A DNA stretch of 46,473 nt. Origin: Candidatus Woesearchaeota archaeon (GTDB taxonomy: Archaea; Nanobdellota; Nanobdellia; Woesearchaeales; JAGVYF01). The position numbers and the translations under genes are program-made. The notes under the pieces were generated by a model. That model was not told where the DNA came from. It ran no database searches and saw nothing but the letters and a program-made list of their open reading frames with translations. Numbering within the stretch: position 1 is the stretch's first letter; the number at the start of each line of letters is the position of its first letter. Below, piece after piece: positions 1 through 8,311 of this stretch. The stretch spans positions 1 to 46,473 of the forward strand of contig JACQSS010000006.1 in assembly GCA_016211195.1 (NCBI GenBank). Reading direction: 5' to 3'.

Positions 1-10
1 GAATTAAAGA

Positions 11-20
11 AAATATTTAT
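11..20 (+). promoter_or_regulatory. Possible TATA box for the aminotransferase gene
   Basis: AAATATTTAT lies about 30 nt before the ATG at 46, the spacing seen for other leaderless genes in this window. It sits at the window edge and within an open frame, so it is only suggestive. Confidence 0.3.
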
Positions 21-45
21 AGAATTGGCTCTGCCATCATCGATT

Positions 46-1083
46 ATGGATGCAGACATCAATTTGCGGTGCGGCTCATTAGGGAAGTTACCTGTGCTCA
101 GGACGATGCTCCGCGATGCCCTTAACGCAGTCGATCCGCATAGCCTCCTGACGTATGAAGCTGCTGCCGGACTGCCTGCTTTGCGCCGGGCAGTAGCACA
201 TCTGCATGGTGCCGCTGAAGAGAATGTTCTTATAACCTCCTCTGGACAGCAGGCACTGCAGCTTATCCTTGCAGACAGAAAGTCCATCATGATGCAGCAG
301 CCGGCTTATTTTGGCGCTATCCGGTTGGGGAAGCAGAAAAAAAGCATTTGTTTTCATACTCTCGATGAGCTCAAAGAAAAGCTGCAGGAAACCAATCACC
401 CCGTGATATACCTTACATCCAATTTCCACAATCCAACTGGGGAGACGCTCACGTCGCAGGAAAAGCGAGCTATTGCACAGGAAGTGGTAAGACGGAACGG
501 ATTGGTCATCGAAGACAATCCATATGACCAGATCTATTTCACGGACAAGAAACCAGACACGATTTATCAGTATGCGCCGACACATACCATCTACATCAGT
601 AGTTTCTCAAAAATGCTCGCACCAGGGCTCAGGGTGGGTTATATGCTTGCAACCCCAGCACATATTGAACGGATAAAAACCCAGAAGATAACAAATGATC
701 TTTTCACATCAACTCTGAGCCAACACATCTGCCTCTATGCGATGCAACGACCAGCATATCTGACACAGGCAAGGAAAGAATACAGGAAAAGAAGAGATCA
801 TGCACTCGCAGCATTGAACTACTACTTCAAAAACAAAAGAAGCATCTCATGGGCAATCCCCAAGGGGGGCATTTTCATTCAACTGCAGACCCCCATGATG
901 AAGGAATTTGTCCGTGCTGCGCAGGACAATCACGTAATCATGGATGATGACAGGTATTGGTATTGTGACGGGAAGAGCCGGAACCGCACACGGTTGAACT
1001 TTGTACAGCATGACAGAACTGTTCTCTCTGAAGCTATCAGAAGGCTTTCCGTGGCATATGATAAATGTCTGGAGACGAGATAA
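46..1083 (+). CDS. PLP-dependent aminotransferase, class I/II (fold type I)
   Basis: The product transfers amino groups using pyridoxal phosphate; the substrate cannot be told from the sequence. It resembles the aminotransferase half of MocR/LysN-type proteins without a GntR DNA-binding domain. Visible motifs are the GLPALR helix near the N-terminus, ITSSGQQAL, the NFHNPTG motif, EDNPYDQIYF (cofactor-ring Asp and Tyr) and SSFSKMLAPGLRVGY, whose Lys189 should form the Schiff base. The ATG at 46 was chosen because the family similarity begins just after it and a TATA-like box lies about 30 nt upstream. The frame stays open to the window edge (a TTG lies at 25), so a longer or truncated N-terminus is possible. 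It is followed after 1 nt by an unknown gene and may share a transcript with the CoaB/aldolase/methyltransferase fusion. Confidence 0.85.
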   Translation: MDADINLRCGSLGKLPVLRTMLRDALNAVDPHSLLTYEAAAGLPALRRAVAHLHGAAEENVLITSSGQQALQLILADRKSIMMQQPAYFGAIRLGKQKKSICFHTLDELKEKLQETNHPVIYLTSNFHNPTGETLTSQEKRAIAQEVVRRNGLVIEDNPYDQIYFTDKKPDTIYQYAPTHTIYISSFSKMLAPGLRVGYMLATPAHIERIKTQKITNDLFTSTLSQHICLYAMQRPAYLTQARKEYRKRRDHALAALNYYFKNKRSISWAIPKGGIFIQLQTPMMKEFVRAAQDNHVIMDDDRYWYCDGKSRNRTRLNFVQHDRTVLSEAIRRLSVAYDKCLETR

Positions 1084-1084
1084 T

Positions 1085-1663
1085 ATGACTTATGCATTAC
1101 TGACACCAACACCGAAACAGTGGCTGGACAAGTGCAATATTCCGGATTACGCAAGGCGGCAAGCTGAATCGTGCTTATACCTGGAAAAGCTCTTTGCGCG
1201 GATTGAAAAAGAGCACCAGGAATTACATGACCTCTTTACATATTTGCTTAATGTTCACAAACGGCAGTATGATGACCTTGCTCAAGCGATTGATGTGACG
1301 TATCCGGAAAACAGGCGGTCATTCTACTTCGAGCAACTGTACGCTGCAGCAGGCATTGCATTGGATGGCATTAGTTATATCAGTGACGATATTCTCAGCA
1401 TTCTTGCGATTCAAGCTGTTTCCTATTTACGTGGACATGATCGGTACCGGTTGCTGAAAGAAGACGCCTCGGTGCAAAACACACCCTATCGGTGGATTTG
1501 GAACTGCTTTTATCAGGATGCTGGAAAGAATGCTGAGATGGTGTTTGAGACCATCAGGCGCCTGTACGGACCGACCGGCGATCAACGTATTCATGAGATC
1601 ATAGCGTATGAGGATATGGTCATTCATCGCATCTGGAGGAAACATCATGTCATCGGTCCATGA
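1085..1663 (+). CDS. Hypothetical helical protein
   Basis: I do not recognise this 192-residue protein. It appears almost entirely alpha-helical, with no signal peptide and no obvious transmembrane segment, and has scattered aromatic and charged residues (for example LFARIEKEHQELHDLF and YRWIWNCFYQDAGKNAEMVF). The ATG at 1085 follows the aminotransferase stop by 1 nt and has a GGAG sequence about 10 nt upstream. Its 3' end overlaps the start of the next gene by 17 nt, so the three genes are probably co-transcribed and translationally coupled. A role linked to the aminotransferase and the downstream fusion enzyme is inferred from context only. Confidence 0.65.
   Translation: MTYALLTPTPKQWLDKCNIPDYARRQAESCLYLEKLFARIEKEHQELHDLFTYLLNVHKRQYDDLAQAIDVTYPENRRSFYFEQLYAAAGIALDGISYISDDILSILAIQAVSYLRGHDRYRLLKEDASVQNTPYRWIWNCFYQDAGKNAEMVFETIRRLYGPTGDQRIHEIIAYEDMVIHRIWRKHHVIGP
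1635..1639 (+). promoter_or_regulatory. Shine-Dalgarno for the fusion enzyme
   Basis: GGAGG lies 7 nt before the ATG at 1647, inside the 3' end of the preceding gene. It decides the internal start of the fusion gene. Confidence 0.6.
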
Positions 1664-3629
1664 AGTCCTCATCACGAGCGGTGGCATTATCTCAAAGATT
1701 GACGATGTTCGCTCTCTCGGGAATATGAGCAAGGGCACAACCGGTGCACTCATTGCAGAGGGTTTCCTCACGAGAGGAATCATCGTACATTATGTCTGTG
1801 GGAAGAATACAGAAATGCCATTCAGAAAAGCCCTTGCTCTTGACCCCACCCAGCCAATTGATGACCTGATTAAAAAAGTACGTGACGCCCATGCACAATA
1901 CAACCAATTAAGCCATCTCCTGCATGTGCACATTACTGAGACTTTTAATGAGTATCTGAGTACGGTACAGCGCATACTTCTCACCCGACCAATTGACGCA
2001 GCAATCATGGCAGCAGCTGTTCCGGATTACAGCGTACCAGCATCTCCGGGCAAAATCAGTTCTGACTGTGAAACACTGACCATCCATTGTACAAGGAATC
2101 CAAAAGTTATCTCGCTTATCAAGCAATGGTGTCCCGGGGTTTTCCTTGTGGGCTTCAAACTCCTTGCGGACGCAGAACCTCAGACATTGATTGAAACCGC
2201 ATATCAGCAGGGCATAAAAAATAATGCAAATCTGACTGTAGCAAACACGATCTACCGGGGCGACTTCGGGCAACGTACCACCTATATCATTACACCCGAA
2301 AAAGGTATCACTCCGGTTTCAACGGGAGACATCGCAACAAAACTGACTGAAATGATCTGCCAGCGCGTGTCACAGCGACATTATGCGACGGAATTGACAA
2401 TTGACAAGAAATATCAGTCCACATATTCTGAGGACATCACAAGTTTCAGACAGATAGTGCAAAAGTTTTGGAGACTGAACCTGTTCGAGCCATACGCAGA
2501 AGCAGATGATATGCATTTCGGTTTTGTTGCCATGCGCCTGAAAGAAGGCTTTCTCATCACTGCGAGAGGCAGCAGTAAGAAAGATTTGCCACCGGAGGAC
2601 ATCGTCCGGGTGCGTGGTGTTGACTTTGACCGGCGTGTTGTTCATGTCATATCCGAAGGCAAAAAGGCCTCACTGAATGCGAACGTGGCTGCAATTATTT
2701 TTGCGCAACGGCCGGAGGTCTCCATCATTCTGCACGCGCACATCTTTCCCGGTACTGACAACAAGACAACTGTCGACTATGCACCGGGCACTGAAGAGGA
2801 TATGAGCGAGGTTATGAGTCATCTTCGCGACAAAAACATTGTGGAGGTAGTGAATCATGGGATGATTGCACTGGGAAAAACATCTGAAGATATTATTCAG
2901 CTGCTTGGAGAAGAACACGTGTATAAGCAATGCCCTCTGTGGTACGATGCGGTGTACAACAGGTTCCACCAGTCATCAGACTTTCTTGGGCTGGTCATGC
3001 AAACGGTCAGGAAGGAGGAAGCAATCCTTGATGTCGCTGCAGGTACAGGAGAAGTAACTGCCCATCTGGTGAACAATGGGTATACAACCATAGCCATGGC
3101 AGATAAGCGCTCCAGCATGCTTGCCATTGCACAGCAGAAAGCTCCCGGAAGTCAAGTCTATGAAGCTGACATGACAACCATGAGGCTTGGCAGAAGATTC
3201 AACACAATTGCCATTAGGCAGGCAATCAATTATGCCATGGATTATGCCGGGCTTGTGCAGACCTTCAGGACAATGCACACACATTTACGCCAGAATGGCA
3301 GGCTGATCTTTAACGCGCCGAATGCAGTGGCTGCAGAGTTCAGTGAAAAAATGTTTACCTACGAGATAAATGATTATGTGCTTCATGTGCGCGAAATGAA
3401 TACTGTTGAGAATGGCGTCGTGACGCATACACAGTTGTGCAGGGCAATAAAAAAAGATGGAACCGCCATAGAAAAGATATATGATCTGAATAGGTTTGGC
3501 CTGTTTAGCAAGGCTGACTTTGAAAAAGCATTGCATGAGGCCGGCTTCAGAACTGTTTCTTTCTTCGGAAAAGGGCTGAATACATACACGCCAGAATCAA
3601 AAAGTCTTTATTGTGTCGCGAGGAAGTAG
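1647..3629 (+). CDS. Three-domain fusion: CoaB-like, class II aldolase/adducin, class I methyltransferase
   Basis: This 660-residue protein joins three enzyme-like domains. Residues about 4-240 resemble the phosphopantothenate-cysteine ligase (CoaB/DFP) fold: LITSGG, IDDVRSLGNMSKGTTGA, AAVPDYSVP, FLVGFKL and NNANLTVAN are typical. Residues about 265-445 look like a class II aldolase/adducin domain, with probable zinc ligands His363 and His365 (LHAHIF) and His404 (VNHGMI). Residues about 455-660 form a Rossmann methyltransferase with the SAM-binding motif DVAAGTGE at 462-469. The ATG at 1647 was chosen over an earlier in-frame start because it has a GGAGG at 1635-1639 and begins the CoaB similarity. 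I know no characterised protein with this order of domains; the joint substrate is unknown. Confidence 0.8.
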   Translation: MSSVHEVLITSGGIISKIDDVRSLGNMSKGTTGALIAEGFLTRGIIVHYVCGKNTEMPFRKALALDPTQPIDDLIKKVRDAHAQYNQLSHLLHVHITETFNEYLSTVQRILLTRPIDAAIMAAAVPDYSVPASPGKISSDCETLTIHCTRNPKVISLIKQWCPGVFLVGFKLLADAEPQTLIETAYQQGIKNNANLTVANTIYRGDFGQRTTYIITPEKGITPVSTGDIATKLTEMICQRVSQRHYATELTIDKKYQSTYSEDITSFRQIVQKFWRLNLFEPYAEADDMHFGFVAMRLKEGFLITARGSSKKDLPPEDIVRVRGVDFDRRVVHVISEGKKASLNANVAAIIFAQRPEVSIILHAHIFPGTDNKTTVDYAPGTEEDMSEVMSHLRDKNIVEVVNHGMIALGKTSEDIIQLLGEEHVYKQCPLWYDAVYNRFHQSSDFLGLVMQTVRKEEAILDVAAGTGEVTAHLVNNGYTTIAMADKRSSMLAIAQQKAPGSQVYEADMTTMRLGRRFNTIAIRQAINYAMDYAGLVQTFRTMHTHLRQNGRLIFNAPNAVAAEFSEKMFTYEINDYVLHVREMNTVENGVVTHTQLCRAIKKDGTAIEKIYDLNRFGLFSKADFEKALHEAGFRTVSFFGKGLNTYTPESKSLYCVARK

Positions 3630-3638
3630 TCAACAACC

Positions 3639-3648
3639 TATAAATACA
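3639..3648 (+). promoter_or_regulatory. TATA box for the SIMPL gene
   Basis: CTATAAATAC lies about 36 nt before the ATG at 3680, in the short gap after the fusion gene, so the SIMPL gene probably has its own promoter. Confidence 0.6.
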
Positions 3649-3679
3649 AAGTTCTGCTAGCAAGCACGAGGCGAGAACC

Positions 3680-4435
3680 ATGAATGCTGCAAAAAAGGGA
3701 TTATTGTATGTCTTACTCGCGGGAACGCTGGGATCTGCCCAACCGCTGGCAGCCGAAGCATTGCCCGACAAAATCGAGAACTTGCGCAGGGTTACAGTGA
3801 CGGGGTCAGCACAGGTCGAGATCATGCCTGACGAAGCATCGGTCAGACTAAGTGTCAAGACAGAGAAGAAGGACTTACGGGAGGCACAGACAGAGAATGC
3901 CACTCTCGCAACACGCGTCACGCAGGAATTACGCGCTATCGGTGTGGGCGATATACAGACAGTGCATTATTCCCTTGATAAAATGGGTTACTGGGATTCA
4001 AAAACAAACGCGTTTATACAGACCGGTTATCAGGTGCAGAATACTCTCAAAGTCACGACGACAAAATTGGACACGGTCGGATATATTATTGATACGGCCG
4101 TCAAGGCTGGCTCAAATGACATTGATGGCATCGCTTTCGACCTGACGCGTGAGGCCAAGGCAAAGCTGCAATACCAACTGCTTACTGATGCGTGCAGGAA
4201 CGCCCGCGACAAGGCCACGTTGCTTGCCGAAGGAGTTGGTGGCGCTGTCGGAAAAGCCATCACTGTGCAAGAAACAAATTATGATTATGTCCGGCCTCAA
4301 TATGGAATAGCCAAGGCAGCCCGAGACAGTACACCAGTTCAACCGCGTCAGCTTACGGTGAGTGCGCAAGTGCAGGTCCTGTTTGAGATAGATTATGGTC
4401 CGACATGGGCGCTTCCGCCACCCGAGAAAAAATAA
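3680..4435 (+). CDS. Exported SIMPL-domain (DUF541, YggE-like) protein
   Basis: The 251-residue product begins with a Sec-type signal peptide (MNAAKKGLLYVLLAGTLGSA, cleavage probably near residue 25). The rest is a single SIMPL domain of the YggE type, recognisable from RVTVTGSAQVEIMPDEASVRLSV at the start, the conserved YQVQNTLKVT strand, the DIDGIAFDLT segment and the C-terminal LTVSAQVQVLFEI strand. SIMPL proteins form oligomeric rings in the periplasm or outside the membrane; their molecular role is poorly known, with links to oxidative or envelope stress in bacteria. It is convergent with the aCPSF1 gene, with only 3 nt between the two stops. Confidence 0.85.
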   Translation: MNAAKKGLLYVLLAGTLGSAQPLAAEALPDKIENLRRVTVTGSAQVEIMPDEASVRLSVKTEKKDLREAQTENATLATRVTQELRAIGVGDIQTVHYSLDKMGYWDSKTNAFIQTGYQVQNTLKVTTTKLDTVGYIIDTAVKAGSNDIDGIAFDLTREAKAKLQYQLLTDACRNARDKATLLAEGVGGAVGKAITVQETNYDYVRPQYGIAKAARDSTPVQPRQLTVSAQVQVLFEIDYGPTWALPPPEKK

Positions 4436-4438
4436 GAG

Positions 4439-6331
4439 TTATCTCAGCCGTATCGTGTCCAGATTGCGAGGCGCAGCAGTCTCTATCTTGAACTGCTTAT
4501 GGATTCCGGAAGCGAGGTCAATGCATCGTGACGATTCACCATGGTTGACAATCACTTTCTTTGGCCGTGGAGAGCAGCGATTGACAAAATTGAACAACTC
4601 GCGCCGGTCTGCGTGTGCGGAAATCTCCAAAGCGCGATGAACCTCAAGCTTGAGTTCAACGACTTCCTTTTTTGGACCAACTGGGAAGACAACTTCACGC
4701 AAACCTGCTTTAATGCGCTGTCCCAGTGTTCCTTCTGCCTGATAGCAGGTGAAGACCATTGCATTATGAGGATTATCACCGAGCTGCCGTAGGTATTCCA
4801 TGATAGGGCCACCCTCCAGCATCCCGCTCGTTGCAAGGATAATGCATGAGCCAGTTTCTTCAATGACTTTCTGGCGCTCCTTTGCAGAGCCGATACGGTG
4901 GAAGATCTCAGAGAGGAACGGATTATTGTCCTTATGGAAAATCTGCTTCCGGATAGCGACGTTGAGAAACTCCGGATATGCTGTATGAATAGCTGCAATA
5001 TCCCACAACATGCCATCAATATAAACAGGCACTTTATCAAGCTGGCCAGTCCTGACAAGGGTTTCAATAAGAATCATAATCTCCTGTGCTCTGCCTGATG
5101 CCAGTGCGGGGATAAGGAGTTTTCCGCCGCGTTCAAACGTGGTCTTGATAATCGTCCTCAGATGCTCATCGCTGTCCCGCATTGGTGCAAGGAAGCAGTC
5201 CTTGCCCCCATAGGTTGACTCAATTAACACAGTTTCAAGGCGCGGGAAACGCGTTATGCATCCATCGAGAAGCCTGGTCCTGTTGAATTTCATATCCCCT
5301 GTATACATCATGTTGTGGAGACCATTGCCAATGTGCATATGCGCCATAGACGACCCAAGGATATGCCCAGAGTTATAGAATGTCAACCGGACATCGGGGG
5401 TGATATCAGTCACCTCACCCCAATCAAGGCAGATGGTCTGCTTCACCATGTTTTTAATTTCCTCAGAGGTATACAAAGGTTCCTTACCTTCATTCTTCAT
5501 CATCTTGACATAATCCAGGAGGATGAGTGCAGCGACATCCCGTGTGGGAGCTGTCATGTAGATCGGGCCTTTGTATCCCATCTTGATGAGATATGGAATC
5601 ATCCCCGTGTGGTCGAAATGTGCATGGGTGATAATGACTGCATCAACCTGATTCAGATCAAACTCAGGCGCCTCAAAGAAAGGGAATGCGTCCTTTTCTG
5701 ATGAGACATTAATACCGCAATCCATGAGGATCCGGGATTCGGATGTCTGGAGGAAAAGGCATGACCTGCCGACTTCACGACCCGAGCCAAGATACGAAAT
5801 GCGTATCCATTCATTCTTTTTCTCACGCATCCACCCATCATAAATGCGATGGCCAACCCGATCGAGGAACCGCCTACGCTCATCGCTGTTCTGATAGAGT
5901 ACTGCACGGATGTTCTCAATCAGTTGCGACCTGATGGGGGGTGTGCGTTTGATGATAGGGACCCAGAATGTCTTTGCCTTGATCTCTTGCAGGACAGACC
6001 CCATCTTCCCGATTGCAAGGCCCGGCTTTTCTGCGTGGATAATGACACGTGACCGCTTGCTGTCAAAGATAATATCTGAAACGCCGGCTTCAGCGGGGAT
6101 TGTTTCGCGAATGAGGATCTCTGCTTTCTCCGGATCGATGGTCAACGCAGCATCTGCACGCACTTCAATGCGTTTTTTCATTTGCTCGACCACTGCACGG
6201 ATAGTCCCTTGATTATCAAGGAAGTAGTCCCTGTCTTTAGTGTAGAGGACTATGTTTGCTGCTTCAAAGGCCGTATCGGATATTTTTCCGTCCGGCAACA
6301 GCTTCAGTATTTCTTTTAAGATGTCTGCCAT
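4439..6331 (-). CDS. fttA: aCPSF1/FttA, KH-domain beta-CASP ribonuclease
   Basis: This is the archaeal CPSF73-like nuclease, known in other archaea to cut 3' ends of transcripts at U-rich tracts and to terminate transcription. The 630-residue length is normal for the family. N-terminal KH domains (about residues 1-145; a GKMG loop near 109) should bind RNA. The metallo-beta-lactamase core starts near 175, with the zinc motif HAHFDH at 236-241, and contains the inserted beta-CASP domain. The C-terminus is a typical aCPSF1 ending (VNHGES, RNLDTIRLR). The gene lies 26 nt behind psmB on the same strand, an arrangement also found in other archaea (for example MJ1237/MJ1236). No key residue appears to be missing. 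Confidence 0.95.
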   Translation of the reverse strand: MADILKEILKLLPDGKISDTAFEAANIVLYTKDRDYFLDNQGTIRAVVEQMKKRIEVRADAALTIDPEKAEILIRETIPAEAGVSDIIFDSKRSRVIIHAEKPGLAIGKMGSVLQEIKAKTFWVPIIKRTPPIRSQLIENIRAVLYQNSDERRRFLDRVGHRIYDGWMREKKNEWIRISYLGSGREVGRSCLFLQTSESRILMDCGINVSSEKDAFPFFEAPEFDLNQVDAVIITHAHFDHTGMIPYLIKMGYKGPIYMTAPTRDVAALILLDYVKMMKNEGKEPLYTSEEIKNMVKQTICLDWGEVTDITPDVRLTFYNSGHILGSSMAHMHIGNGLHNMMYTGDMKFNRTRLLDGCITRFPRLETVLIESTYGGKDCFLAPMRDSDEHLRTIIKTTFERGGKLLIPALASGRAQEIMILIETLVRTGQLDKVPVYIDGMLWDIAAIHTAYPEFLNVAIRKQIFHKDNNPFLSEIFHRIGSAKERQKVIEETGSCIILATSGMLEGGPIMEYLRQLGDNPHNAMVFTCYQAEGTLGQRIKAGLREVVFPVGPKKEVVELKLEVHRALEISAHADRRELFNFVNRCSPRPKKVIVNHGESSRCIDLASGIHKQFKIETAAPRNLDTIRLR

Positions 6332-6357
6332 CGGAATAAGAAATGCACAAAAAAAAC

Positions 6358-6996
6358 TTACGCTTCGATATTGGTTTCCAGCCGACGTGGCGGCTGTCGC
6401 TCAATTCCCCGTGGGGTGATCAGCACGACATCAATCCCGTTACCCGAGGCGATGTCCCGTTGCAATGCTGTATTCACTGCACGGACCGCAAGCTTGTGCG
6501 CTTCTGCAAGTGTCATCTCTTTTTTGTAATGGCTCTCAAGGGCACCGAGAGCAAAAACACTTCCGGACCCTGAGGACACGTAATCATCAATCTTTGTCAA
6601 TGATCCATCTGGGAAGAGATCATACAGATGCAATCCATCTTGATCATATCCACCAATGATGAACTGTGAGATACCAGGGATTAAGGAAAATTTCCTGATG
6701 TTCCCATAGACCATATCTGACAGGAGGTTTGCCGCCTCGCGCACTGTAACGCCTCTGTTGGTCCTATATCTCTTGAGGTTCAGTTCTGCCTTCAGCAGCT
6801 TAATAAGCAATTGGATATCTGAGACGGTGCCTGCGATGGTGACTGCGAGATTATCCGTCACCTGATGGATTTTCTGGGCATATTTATCAACAATCATATA
6901 GCCCGCAGTGGCGCGTGTGTCTGCAGCAAGGACAACGCCTTCCTTGCAGAGAATACCCACCGTTGTCGTACCTGTTTTCACAGTGTCTTCGCTCAT
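6358..6996 (-). CDS. psmB: Archaeal proteasome subunit beta
   Basis: This is the catalytic beta subunit of the 20S proteasome, which degrades unfolded or tagged proteins in the cytoplasm. The 212-residue precursor has a 9-residue propeptide; autocleavage after Gly9 would expose the catalytic Thr10 (TTTVGILCKEG). In mature numbering Thr1, Asp17 and Lys33 (AADTRATAG, DKYAQKI) are all present, as is the C-terminal SGSGSVFALG motif. It is the first gene of a pair with aCPSF1, behind a clear TATA box about 50 nt upstream. No alpha subunit gene lies in the window. Confidence 0.96.
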   Translation of the reverse strand: MSEDTVKTGTTTVGILCKEGVVLAADTRATAGYMIVDKYAQKIHQVTDNLAVTIAGTVSDIQLLIKLLKAELNLKRYRTNRGVTVREAANLLSDMVYGNIRKFSLIPGISQFIIGGYDQDGLHLYDLFPDGSLTKIDDYVSSGSGSVFALGALESHYKKEMTLAEAHKLAVRAVNTALQRDIASGNGIDVVLITPRGIERQPPRRLETNIEA

Positions 6997-7040
6997 AAGT
7001 TATGTACCCCAGAACTCTTATTTCCTTCTAGAGAAGGATG

Positions 7041-7052
7041 GAATATATAAAT
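7041..7052 (-). promoter_or_regulatory. TATA box for psmB-fttA
   Basis: On the minus strand the sequence reads ATTTATATATTC, a strong TATA box about 50 nt before the psmB ATG. This would leave a short 5' leader of about 20-25 nt. Confidence 0.65.
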
Positions 7053-7081
7053 GTTTCTTTTTTGTGAGAGTAAGGAGAGCA

Positions 7082-8311
7082 CTATCCAACAGCACCCCGC
7101 ACGCGCATCCGGGCCATTGCATGGGCAGCTGCATCCTTTACTGCAGAGGAGGCAGACTCATCTTTGACAATGGCTGAAAGCGTCTCATATGCAAGCCTGT
7201 CACCAAGCTCACCCAACACGTTGATGGCCACAAGGTCATGGTCCTGATATGCGAAACGAAGCAGCTCCTTGACCACCACCGGAGACTGGACGCCGACAGC
7301 AAGAAGCAGCTCACGGGCAGGCTGCGCAGGGTCCTGCAACAGGGGATTCCGTACACCCAACATAGCAGCCACTGCGGCTTCGGGATTATTCTTTGCCAGC
7401 AACGCCACCGCACGTGCTTTTTCCGGGTGAATCAGCAAAATACCCGTCACGCGGTTGAGGATTGGTTCTGAAGGTTCAATGCGCAACCAGATTTCATCTG
7501 CATACGGACCAAGATTCGGATCAGTCAGGATATCCAGCAGCCGAGGTATTGTATCTAGAGGGTCAACTGGAGCAAGACGAGCAAGAACATCGACAACCGG
7601 TTCCTTATCCGGCGCCTCTTTCAGGGTGGCGATCAGTGAAGGAAACATTGCCCTCGTTGTCGAGCTACTCAACAACCCTATCTCTACGAGGGATTCTGCG
7701 ACACTAGACCGGACACCTTTATTACTGTCTTTCAAGGCAGTTATGAGTTTCGTGACAGCCACCCCGGGAGTCACAGCGCCAAAGAATTCCCGCACACGGG
7801 TTACAAATTTTTCAACTTCGGGATACCGACCGGGGCCTGTGACAGTCATCAGCGAATCACGATACTCCCGGCCAATAAGCCGCAAAGAATCCGCGGCTGC
7901 TGCACGGATATCAGGCAACTCATGATCCAATCCTTTGACAAGATCTGACAAGCTGTCTGCTTTTACCTCGATTTCAAGGTCAACCTGAGGCACGATAAGA
8001 GAGACTTGTTTAAAGAGATGGTATTGATCCTTTGCCCAAGGAATCAGCTCGTTCAATGGTTCTTCCCTGATTGCATCAATATAGCGTGAAGCCACGTCTT
8101 TACCAAAGGATTCCAGTTCAGGCTTCGCAGCCCGCAAAAACCGGGCTTGCTCAGAGTTGTATAATGCAAATAACTCATCTGATGTCTTTGTATCCAATTC
8201 TTCACGTCCAAATCCAAGACCCACAAGGTCATCCTTTATCTTCTGATCATTGCATGCAGCCCATGTGACCTGTGCTGCGAGCAGAAAGATGATAACCATT
8301 GCAATTTTCAT
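7082..8311 (-). CDS. Exported HEAT-repeat protein
   Basis: The 409-residue protein has a Sec signal peptide (MKIAMVIIFLLAAQVTWA) followed by a cysteine at residue 20. Residues about 20-60 match the N-terminal domain of the neighbouring kinase-like protein (shared pattern: Cys, KxDL, GF, TxS[DN]E, then Leu). Residues about 120-405 are HEAT or PBS-lyase-like helical repeats, seen in segments such as DIRAAAADSLRLIG, GVRSSVAESLVEIG and AINVLGELGDRLAYETL. HEAT repeats usually bind proteins, so this is probably the scaffold of a surface complex. Its ATG overlaps the kinase-like gene stop by 4 nt (ATGA), and it is the last gene of the operon that begins near 19.5 kb. Confidence 0.8.
   Translation of the reverse strand: MKIAMVIIFLLAAQVTWAACNDQKIKDDLVGLGFGREELDTKTSDELFALYNSEQARFLRAAKPELESFGKDVASRYIDAIREEPLNELIPWAKDQYHLFKQVSLIVPQVDLEIEVKADSLSDLVKGLDHELPDIRAAAADSLRLIGREYRDSLMTVTGPGRYPEVEKFVTRVREFFGAVTPGVAVTKLITALKDSNKGVRSSVAESLVEIGLLSSSTTRAMFPSLIATLKEAPDKEPVVDVLARLAPVDPLDTIPRLLDILTDPNLGPYADEIWLRIEPSEPILNRVTGILLIHPEKARAVALLAKNNPEAAVAAMLGVRNPLLQDPAQPARELLLAVGVQSPVVVKELLRFAYQDHDLVAINVLGELGDRLAYETLSAIVKDESASSAVKDAAAHAMARMRVRGAVG

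Noticed and set aside
88-585. 165-residue minus-strand frame
   Set aside because: It is antisense to the conserved aminotransferase frame and shows no domain.
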